Shown here: positions 7,239 through 12,483 of the stretch, piece by piece
How positions within the stretch are numbered: the first letter of the stretch is position 1
Layout: each line of letters begins with the position of its first letter
Source of the DNA: Actinomycetota bacterium
GTDB lineage: Bacteria > Actinomycetota > Actinomycetes > Streptosporangiales > Streptosporangiaceae
Length of the DNA stretch: 12,483 nucleotides
Direction: 5' to 3'
Assembly: GCA_003168295.1 (NCBI GenBank)
Contig: PMST01000334.1
Coordinates: forward strand, 1 to 12,483
Position numbers and translations under genes: made by a program
Notes under the pieces: model-generated
What the model saw: the letters and a program-made list of their open reading frames with translations, nothing else
Databases searched by the model: none
What the model was told of the DNA's origin: nothing

Positions 7239-9113
7239 TCAGCGGCCGACGGCGTAGCCCTGCATGCCGCGAGGGTTGGCCGCGGCGTACAGCATCCCGT
7301 TGCGGCGGGCGACGGCGCTGACCCGGCCGAGCGACCAGGCTGGCCGGACGTTGACCAGGTGACCGCGGCGGCGCAAGTCCTCGATCACGGCGGGGCTGAC
7401 CCGTGACTCGACGTCAAGCACGCGCGGCTGCGCCTGGCGGGGGTAGAACGACGAGGGCATGTGCGCCGAGTGGAACGACGGGAAGTCGATCGCCTGCTGC
7501 AGGTTCATCCCGAAGTGCAGGTGATTGAGGAAGAACAGCAGCGACCACTGGTCCTGCTGGTCACCGCCGGGCGTGCCGAACGCCAGGTAAGGTTCACGGT
7601 CCCGCAGCGCGAGGCTCGGCGTGAGCGTGGTCCTGGGCCGTTTGCCCGGCGCGAGCGTGGCGGGCAGCCCGGGGGTGAGGGTGAACATCTGCGCCCGCGT
7701 GCCCAGGCAGAAGCCGAGCCCGGGGATGACCGGCGAGGACTGCAGCCAGCCACCGCTCGGAGTGGCCGACACCATGTTGCCGAACCGGTCGGCCACGTCG
7801 AGGTGGCAGGTGTCGCCGGCCCGGTAGCTCGACGCGGCCTTCGGGTCCTTTGGCTCTTCGCTGGTGCGCATCGTCGGCTCACCCGTGCCCGGGTCGAGCC
7901 GCGGTGCGGGCGGCTCCACGTCCAGGCTCGGGGCCACGCTGGCATCGTCGTATCCGGCCGTTCGGCGGGTCACGAAATCTGGCAGCCGCGGTGGCCTGCC
8001 GTCCGGGGCGCCGGGAACCAGACTGGCCGACGCTTCCGCCCCGATCAGCTGACGCCTGGCCTCGGCGTAGTCGGCGGAAAGCAGCGCCTTGACCGGCACG
8101 TCGGTGAAGTCGGGGTCGCCGTACCAGGCTTCCCGGTCGGCGAACGCGAGCTTGGCGCACTCGGTCACGGTGTGCATGAAGTCCACGCTGCCCGGGCCCA
8201 TGGCTTTGAGATCGAAGCCGTCCAGGAGGGCGAGCTGCTGCAGGAAGACGAGCCCCTGTCCCCACGGCCTGGTCTTGCACACGGTCAGGCCGCCGACATC
8301 GTAGGTCAGCGGTTCCTCCAGCCGCGGGTGCCAGCCCGCCAGGTCGGAGTAGGAAAGCAGCCCCCGGTGCGGCTGGCCGGTGACATCCATGACGTCAGCG
8401 GAGGCGACGTAGGCGGCGATCGTCTCGGCGACGAAGCCCTCGTAGTAGACCCGCCGGGCCGCCTCGATCTGCTCGTCGCGATCCGCGCTCGCCGTCTCCG
8501 CCTCGTCCAGGATGCGCTGGTAGGTAGCGGCCAGCGCGGGGTTGGCGAAGAGCGAGCCCGGCGCGGGCACCTGGCCGCCCGGCAGGTAGACCTCGGCCGA
8601 ACTCGGCCAGTGGTCGCGGAACAGCTCAGCCACGCTGGCGATGCCCCAGCTGATCGCGGGAATCAGCGGATAACCGCGGGACGCGTACCCGATCGCGTAC
8701 CCCATCACGTCGCGGAGCCTGAGAGTGCCGTACTCCCTCAGCAGCAGCATCCAGGCCCCGAACGCTCCCGGCACGCAGGCGGCGAGGAGCCCGCTGCCGG
8801 GCACAAGATCGAGCCCGAGGTCGGCGAAGGCCTCCGGCGTGGCCGCGGCCGGCGCGGTCCCCTGCCCGCAGAGCACGAAGGTCTCGCCGCGGCCGGCGTG
8901 ATGCGCGATCACCGGGACCTCGCCGCCGAGGCCGTTCAGGTGCGGTTCGGTGACCTGAAGCACGAGCCCGGCGGCGACGGCCGCGTCGAACGCGTTACCG
9001 CCGTGCTCGAGCACCGCCATCCCGGCGGCCGAGGCGAGCCAGTGCGTCGAGGCCACCATGCCAAAGGTGCCTGACAGTTCCGGCCTGGTCGTGAACTCGG
9101 GAATATCGCCCAT
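7239..9113 (-). CDS. Gamma-glutamyltransferase family Ntn hydrolase (cytosolic)
   Basis: The 624-aa product belongs to the gamma-glutamyltranspeptidase superfamily, which cleaves or transfers gamma-glutamyl or related amide groups and matures by self-cleavage. Family features are HGGNAFDAAVAAGLVLQVTEP (about 37-57), the N-terminal large subunit with VPGAFGAW, and the predicted cleavage site GDT-CHLDVADRFGNMVSATPSGGW with nucleophile Thr435. Next come KRPRTTLTPSLA and the GTPGGDQQ oxyanion segment (about 513-520). Cleavage would give subunits of about 434 and 190 residues, a usual ratio. There is no signal peptide, unlike secreted GGTs. The canonical GGGGF stretch after SGLGG is replaced by GLGGEVPVIAHH, so this is a divergent subfamily, and the substrate (glutathione, cephalosporin-type amides or other) cannot be named. 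ATG at 9113 follows SD AGAGGA (9121-9126, 7-nt spacing). It diverges from the DUF885 gene across 96 bp. Confidence 0.92.
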   Translation of the reverse strand: MGDIPEFTTRPELSGTFGMVASTHWLASAAGMAVLEHGGNAFDAAVAAGLVLQVTEPHLNGLGGEVPVIAHHAGRGETFVLCGQGTAPAAATPEAFADLGLDLVPGSGLLAACVPGAFGAWMLLLREYGTLRLRDVMGYAIGYASRGYPLIPAISWGIASVAELFRDHWPSSAEVYLPGGQVPAPGSLFANPALAATYQRILDEAETASADRDEQIEAARRVYYEGFVAETIAAYVASADVMDVTGQPHRGLLSYSDLAGWHPRLEEPLTYDVGGLTVCKTRPWGQGLVFLQQLALLDGFDLKAMGPGSVDFMHTVTECAKLAFADREAWYGDPDFTDVPVKALLSADYAEARRQLIGAEASASLVPGAPDGRPPRLPDFVTRRTAGYDDASVAPSLDVEPPAPRLDPGTGEPTMRTSEEPKDPKAASSYRAGDTCHLDVADRFGNMVSATPSGGWLQSSPVIPGLGFCLGTRAQMFTLTPGLPATLAPGKRPRTTLTPSLALRDREPYLAFGTPGGDQQDQWSLLFFLNHLHFGMNLQQAIDFPSFHSAHMPSSFYPRQAQPRVLDVESRVSPAVIEDLRRRGHLVNVRPAWSLGRVSAVARRNGMLYAAANPRGMQGYAVGR

Positions 9114-9120
9114 GACCCGA

Positions 9121-9126
9121 TCCTCT
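9121..9126 (-). promoter_or_regulatory. Ribosome binding site of the GGT-family gene
   Basis: AGAGGA on the minus strand, 7 nt before ATG 9111-9113, confirms that start. Confidence 0.65.
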
Positions 9127-9196
9127 CATCAAGGCCTGGCGGGGCTCGCCCGTATGTCGGCTAGATCGCGGCCAGGGACCACACCTTGGGGTCAGG

Positions 9197-9202
9197 TAAC
9201 GT
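9197..9202 (+). promoter_or_regulatory. Candidate -10 box for leaderless DUF885 transcript
   Basis: TAACGT fits the actinobacterial TANNNT -10 pattern and ends 7 nt before the ATG at 9210, so transcription would start at or next to the start codon. There is no clear SD for this ATG and no convincing -35. Confidence 0.4.
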
Positions 9203-9209
9203 CGGCCTC

Positions 9210-10763
9210 ATGGACCTTTCCCGGCGGGTGCGCGCCGTTTGCGACCTCGACGTAGCCGAGATGCGCGAATACAGCGGCCGGCACGAGTACGACGGCAAGC
9301 CGCAAGACCTGTCTGGTGCCGGCGTCCGGGCCGGGCTCGCCCAGCTGGCGCAGGCACGAGCGACGGGCGAGCGGGCCGCGGACGCGCACGACGAGGCACA
9401 GCTGGCGGCGGCGGAGGACCAGAAGCAGGTCATCTACGCCACCCTCGAGCTGCACCGCCGAAATCCGCTCCTGCACCTCGGCGAACTTGACCTGGCCGGC
9501 TACGACCGGGACTACGCTCCGCAGGCCGAAAGGGACGCCGCGCGGGCTGAGCATCTCGCCGCCTGGCCCCGGGTCGTCGACGCGGCCGTGGAATCGCTCG
9601 ACCAGGTGAGCGCTCCCGTCGCGCTGGCGCTGCTTGGAGCTGTACGCGGGCTCGGCGCGGGGCTGCCCACCGGACCAGCGGGTAACGGTGCAGCCGAGGC
9701 CGCCCGGGAGGCCGCGCTGGGCGCGCTGGACCGTCTGGTCGCGCATCTGGAGCAGGCCGCGGCGAACGGCGATCCCGACCCCGCGCTGGGCGGCCCCGGA
9801 CTCACCGCGCTGATGAGCAGCGCGGAGGCCCTGCCGGTCGATCTGGGCCGGCTGGCCGAGCAGGCTGACGCGGAACGGGACCGGCTGCACGCCCTGCTGG
9901 CCGAGGGGTGCGCCCGCCTTGAACCGGGGCGGCGGGTCCAGCCCGCACTCGACGTGGCCCGCGAGCTGGTCCGGGACCATCCGGACGGGGCCGGCGTGAT
10001 CGACGCGGCCCGGCTCTGGACCGAGCGGGCTATCGAGTTCACCCGCTCTCGCGGCCTGGTCCCCTATAACGACGGCATCTGCCTGGTCGGCCCGGCACCC
10101 GAGTCGCGGCGGTGGTCGATGGCCATGCTGTCATGGGCTGCGCCCGGCGAGCCGGACGGCCCCTCGTGGTTTCACATCACGCCGCCGGACGAGTCCTGGC
10201 CCAAGCGCGCGCAAGATGAGTGGCTGGAGGTATTCAGCGCTGCGACGCTGCCCGGTATCGTCGTGCACGAGGTCGCGCCTGGACACTTCTCTCACGGTCG
10301 CGCGCTGCGCCGGCTGACGTCCGAAGTCCGGTCCAACCTGCATTCCAGCGCGTTCATCGAGGGCTGGGCGCACTACGGCGAGGAACTGTGCGTGGAGGAA
10401 GGGTTCGGCGCCGACGATCCCAGGATCGCGATCGGGATCTGGCTGGAGGCGCTGGTCCGGGTGACCAGGCTGGCGTGTGCCATCGGCGTGCACACCGCCG
10501 GGATGTCGGTCCAGGACGCCGCGCGCCGATTCGAGGCGGATACTCACCTGTCCGGCTCCGCCGCGCTATCCGAGGCCAGCCGCGCCACCTTCGACCCGAC
10601 TTATGGCCGGTACACCTGGGGAAAGCTCGAGCTGCTCAAGCTCCGTGAGCGGGCCAGGAAGGACTGGGGCGCGGGTTTTTCGCTGCAGCGTTTCCACCGG
10701 GCCCTGCTGGACCTCGGCTCCCCCGCGCTAGGCCTCCTCGGCACCGCGGTCGATCGCGGCTGA
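9210..10763 (+). CDS. DUF885 family predicted metallo-hydrolase
   Basis: The 517-aa product matches the DUF885 family, predicted zinc-dependent peptidase-like enzymes whose substrates are mostly unknown. The metal motif is HEVAPGH (His353, Glu354, His359), the family's HExxPGH form, followed 25-32 residues later by EGWAHYGEE (384-392), which should supply the further Glu ligand. Residues 1-250 are helical and Ala/Leu/Glu-rich, as in relatives. Conserved C-terminal pieces include DPTYGRYTWGKLELLKLRERAR. There is no signal peptide. A TTG at 9186 would add eight residues, but ATG 9210 fits the family start (MDLSRRVRAVCDLDVAEMRE) and a leaderless promoter. It lies 15 bp upstream of the PCuAC-like gene and diverges from GGT. 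A role in peptide turnover is plausible but not proven. Confidence 0.9.
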   Translation: MDLSRRVRAVCDLDVAEMREYSGRHEYDGKPQDLSGAGVRAGLAQLAQARATGERAADAHDEAQLAAAEDQKQVIYATLELHRRNPLLHLGELDLAGYDRDYAPQAERDAARAEHLAAWPRVVDAAVESLDQVSAPVALALLGAVRGLGAGLPTGPAGNGAAEAAREAALGALDRLVAHLEQAAANGDPDPALGGPGLTALMSSAEALPVDLGRLAEQADAERDRLHALLAEGCARLEPGRRVQPALDVARELVRDHPDGAGVIDAARLWTERAIEFTRSRGLVPYNDGICLVGPAPESRRWSMAMLSWAAPGEPDGPSWFHITPPDESWPKRAQDEWLEVFSAATLPGIVVHEVAPGHFSHGRALRRLTSEVRSNLHSSAFIEGWAHYGEELCVEEGFGADDPRIAIGIWLEALVRVTRLACAIGVHTAGMSVQDAARRFEADTHLSGSAALSEASRATFDPTYGRYTWGKLELLKLRERARKDWGAGFSLQRFHRALLDLGSPALGLLGTAVDRG

Positions 10764-10766
10764 CGA

Positions 10767-10772
10767 TAGCCT
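10767..10772 (+). promoter_or_regulatory. Candidate -10 box for leaderless lipoprotein transcript
   Basis: TAGCCT fits TANNNT and ends 6 nt before ATG 10779, just after the DUF885 stop. It favours ATG 10779 over the GTG at 10773, which would touch the box. Confidence 0.4.
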
Positions 10773-10778
10773 GTGACC

Positions 10779-11255
10779 ATGCGCAGACTGAGGTCGGTTC
10801 TAGGGGCCGCGGGCGCTGTCTTGCTGGCGGCGCTCGTGGTCACGGGCTGCGCGTCGGCCAACGCGTCCTCATCCATCGGCATTGCCAGCGCCTACGTGCC
10901 GCAGCCGTCGACGCCGGGGACCACGGTCGCGTACCTGGACATCCGCAACAACGGCAAGACGGACCGGCTGATCTCCGCGCAGACCAGCGTGGGCGGCAAG
11001 GTACAGCTGCGGGCGCCGGTCGCGCGGCACGGGAGCGTCTTGACCATGCACACCGTGCCGTACATCGTTCTCCCGGCCGATACGATGACCAACTTCAACC
11101 CGGACACGTACCACCTGCTGATCACGGGGGCCGGCCCGATGCATGACGGCAAGGACATCATGCTGCGGCTCACCTTCGCCAAGGCCGGCACGGTCACGGT
11201 CATCGCGCTGGTCACTAATCCCCAGAACGGTGGCAGCAGCTACTTTCTGAATTAG
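10779..11255 (+). CDS. PCuAC-like lipoprotein with incomplete copper site
   Basis: PCuAC proteins are extracytoplasmic Cu(I) chaperones for cytochrome oxidase. This 158-aa product has an Arg-rich n-region, a hydrophobic stretch and lipobox VVTGC, with Cys24 the lipid-bearing residue. The mature part follows the family fold: AYLDIRNNGKTDRLISAQTS, VQLRAPVARHG, M-HTVPYIVLPA, NPDTYHLLITG and LRLTFAKAGTVTV. The classic ligand pattern is H(M)-X10-M-X21-H-X-M. Here Met90 and His112 sit exactly 21 apart, but the first H-M pair is Arg78-Ala79 and the last Met is Leu114. His84 and His91 are nearby. Copper binding is therefore doubtful, and the protein may have another role. GTG 10773 is an alternative start, and the gene may also be read through from DUF885. 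Confidence 0.85.
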   Translation: MRRLRSVLGAAGAVLLAALVVTGCASANASSSIGIASAYVPQPSTPGTTVAYLDIRNNGKTDRLISAQTSVGGKVQLRAPVARHGSVLTMHTVPYIVLPADTMTNFNPDTYHLLITGAGPMHDGKDIMLRLTFAKAGTVTVIALVTNPQNGGSSYFLN

Positions 11256-11284
11256 CCGGGGCTTACGGGTCAGCGGCGCCCCGG
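11256..11284. terminator. Bidirectional hairpin between convergent genes
   Basis: CCGGGGC (11256-11262) and GCCCCGG (11278-11284) form a perfect 7-bp stem with a 15-base loop. It starts directly after the lipoprotein stop and ends 4 bases before the XRE gene's stop on the other strand, a fitting place for a shared terminator. The long loop and lack of a U-run keep this tentative. Confidence 0.45.
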
Positions 11285-11288
11285 CCGG

Positions 11289-12155
11289 TCAGATGATGAC
11301 GGATGCCGCGGTGCCTGTCCTGCGGGTCAGCGGCAGCTTCGCCCGGGTTTCGGAATCGCATGGCGTGTACACCATGATGCGCGCTTCCGGCAGGTCCGGG
11401 ACATTGAGTTCGCTGACGGCCAGGCTAAGAGGCCCGGCCTCGCGATGCAGGTAGGTGAGCACGCGCGGCTCGGGGTCGGCCACCTCGTGCCGCGCCCACA
11501 GCTCGGCGAACTCGCGGCTGAGGCCCGCCAGCCTGCGGATGTCCTCCTCCCAGTCGGGATCGCCGACGTGCCTGCTGTAGCCGGATCGCAGCCGCGCCAC
11601 CATATAGCGGACCTGCTGGGAGTACTGGGGGAACTTGTCGCGGGCCGACGGCTCGGTGATGCAGCACCACAAGGTGTTCTTGTGAATGCAGGGCAGCGAA
11701 TGCCAGTCCCAGAACAGTTCCTCATGCGCATTGTTTGACATCAGGATGTCGAACCGGCTGTTGATCAGGATCGCCGGGAGCGGTTCGAGCGAGTGCACGA
11801 TCTCGCGGATGGTGCCCGGCACGGTCGTGAGCACACACTCGGTCCGGACGGGCGTCGCCTCGGCCAGCCGGTACAGGTGCTCCCGCTCGACGCGGTCGAG
11901 CCGGAGCGTGCGGGCCACCGCGTCAAGCACCTGCGTGCTGGCGTTAATCTGACGGCCCTGCTCAAGCCAGGTGTACCAGGTGACACCCACGCCGGCCAGG
12001 AGCGCGACCTCTTCGCGGCGCAGCCCAGGTGTGCGCCGCCGCGAACCCCGTGGCATGCCGAAGTCGCCCGGGCTGAGCCGGGCCCGGCGTGCCTTCAGGA
12101 ACTTGCCAAGCTCCGCCCGCCGCTGTTCGCCCGCCCGCCGCGACGCCCCGTCCAT
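11289..12155 (-). CDS. XRE-family regulator with MmyB-type ligand-binding domain
   Basis: The 288-aa product has an N-terminal Cro/C1-type HTH (about 15-92: LGKFLKARRARLSPGDFG, TPGLRREEVALLAGVGVTWYTWLEQG, then QVLDAVARTLRLD). A C-terminal MmyB-like ligand-binding domain follows (about 108-280: LPAILINSRFDILMSNNAHEELF..., RLAGLSREFAELWARHEV, PLSLAVSELNVPD). Such proteins are common actinobacterial regulators, often acting on a divergent neighbour; here that is the MBL-fold gene across 153 bp. ATG 12155 is chosen because the protein begins with typical MmyB sequence. A TTG at 12173 would add MVTYEA. Neither has a strong SD. The tail ends TAASVII. The ligand is unknown. Confidence 0.92.
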   Translation of the reverse strand: MDGASRRAGEQRRAELGKFLKARRARLSPGDFGMPRGSRRRTPGLRREEVALLAGVGVTWYTWLEQGRQINASTQVLDAVARTLRLDRVEREHLYRLAEATPVRTECVLTTVPGTIREIVHSLEPLPAILINSRFDILMSNNAHEELFWDWHSLPCIHKNTLWCCITEPSARDKFPQYSQQVRYMVARLRSGYSRHVGDPDWEEDIRRLAGLSREFAELWARHEVADPEPRVLTYLHREAGPLSLAVSELNVPDLPEARIMVYTPCDSETRAKLPLTRRTGTAASVII

Positions 12156-12207
12156 TGCTTCGTACGTGACCAAGGCCTTTTCCCATCACCGATCTTCCCC
12201 CCACCCA

Positions 12208-12213
12208 AACTTA
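12208..12213 (-). promoter_or_regulatory. Possible -10 box for the XRE gene
   Basis: TAAGTT on the minus strand fits TANNNT, about 53 bp before ATG 12155. No good -35 is visible. The evidence is weak. Confidence 0.2.
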
Positions 12214-12224
12214 GCGGTACCCAC

Positions 12225-12252
12225 CGACATTCCGGGTTGTGATTTCATGTCG
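12225..12252. promoter_or_regulatory. Inverted repeat CGACAT-N16-ATGTCG in the divergent spacer
   Basis: Arms at 12225-12230 and 12247-12252 have centres 22 bp apart, about two helical turns, between the XRE regulator and the MBL-fold gene. It is a candidate regulator site by position and symmetry only. The rest of the 12156-12308 spacer shows no gene. Confidence 0.25.
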
Positions 12253-12296
12253 AGGGTGCACGCCAGGCACGCTGCGGCCGGCCGGCAATTGCCCGC

Positions 12297-12302
12297 TAGG
12301 CT
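12297..12302 (+). promoter_or_regulatory. Candidate -10 box for leaderless MBL-fold transcript
   Basis: TAGGCT fits TANNNT and ends 6 nt before GTG 12309. No SD precedes that GTG, so a leaderless start is the simplest reading. Confidence 0.4.
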
Positions 12303-12308
12303 TGACCG

Positions 12309-12483
12309 GTGCGAGTGCACTTGTGCGGAGTCCGCGGATCGATCCCAGCGCCCGGCGCGGAGTTCATCCGGTACGGCGGTAACACCTCCTGTGTGGCGGT
12401 AGCCCATGACCACGGAGCGCCGCCCACGCTCATCCTCGACGCCGGGACGGGAATCCGCCGGGTCACCGGCCTGCTGGCCGGCC
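12309..12483 (+). CDS. MBL-fold metallo-hydrolase, N-terminal part (runs off right edge)
   Basis: Fifty-eight codons are open from GTG 12309 to the edge and read VRVHLCGVRGSIPAPGAEF, then IRYGGNTSCVAVAHDHG and TLILDAGTGIRR. The GxRGSxPxPG...YGGNTSC...LDAGTG pattern is the conserved start of metallo-beta-lactamase-fold hydrolases of the RNase Z / class II cyclic-nucleotide phosphodiesterase-like group. The metal-binding HxHxDH motif would come about 20 residues later, beyond the window, so the catalytic state and substrate are unknown. A GTG two codons further in (12315) is a second possible start. The gene diverges from the MmyB-type regulator, which may control it. Confidence 0.85.
   Translation, partial: MRVHLCGVRGSIPAPGAEFIRYGGNTSCVAVAHDHGAPPTLILDAGTGIRRVTGLLAG

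Noticed and set aside
7461..9074. Long plus-strand open frame (537 codons) opposite the GGT gene
   Set aside because: It is antisense to a clear family gene, rich in Arg/Gly/His/Val as expected from a high-GC shadow, and has no recognisable domain.
12186..12413. Minus-strand small open frame (75 codons) across the divergent spacer
   Set aside because: It overlaps the MBL-fold gene start and its candidate promoter, and has no SD or family resemblance.

Overview
The window is about 70% G+C by eye and has the hallmarks of a high-GC actinomycete. These include Pro/Arg/Ala-rich shadow frames, GTG starts, TANNNT boxes 6-7 nt upstream of start codons as in leaderless promoters, and actinobacterial family types: tricorn-like protease, MmyB-type XRE regulator and DesR-type response regulator. 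A genus cannot be assigned from the sequence alone. No tRNA, rRNA, CRISPR array or transposase was seen.

Layout. Positions 1-4827 (minus strand) hold two tandem, overlapping genes for tricorn-like S41 proteases. The complete copy is 1134 aa. The second copy starts at its stop codon and runs off the left edge after about 474 codons. The complete copy carries an unusual in-frame GC-palindromic insert in its PDZ domain and a Pro-rich tail encoded over a G-quadruplex-like tract. Positions 4836-7017 (minus) hold a decaying ABC-2 exporter/two-component locus. The ATPase and the permease each carry a one-base frameshift. No sensor kinase is recognisable, and the response regulator has lost most of its receiver domain. 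A short dyad upstream (7155-7168) may be a relic operator. Positions 7239-9113 (minus) encode a cytosolic gamma-glutamyltranspeptidase-family Ntn hydrolase.

Divergent from it, on the plus strand, are a DUF885 metallo-hydrolase (9210-10763) and a PCuAC-like lipoprotein that lacks half of the canonical copper ligands (10779-11255). They are followed by a convergent MmyB-type XRE regulator (11289-12155, minus). Across a 153-bp divergent spacer is the start of an MBL-fold hydrolase (12309 onward, plus) that runs off the right edge.

Functional reading. The intact genes lean towards peptide and amide processing: tricorn trims oligopeptides, DUF885 is a predicted zinc peptidase-like enzyme, and the GGT homologue acts on gamma-glutamyl or other amide bonds. 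No shared operon or regulator ties them together, so this is only a thematic neighbourhood. The clearest unusual points are the tandem tricorn pair with patchy near-identity, the in-frame palindromic insert, and the multi-lesion wreck of the exporter locus.
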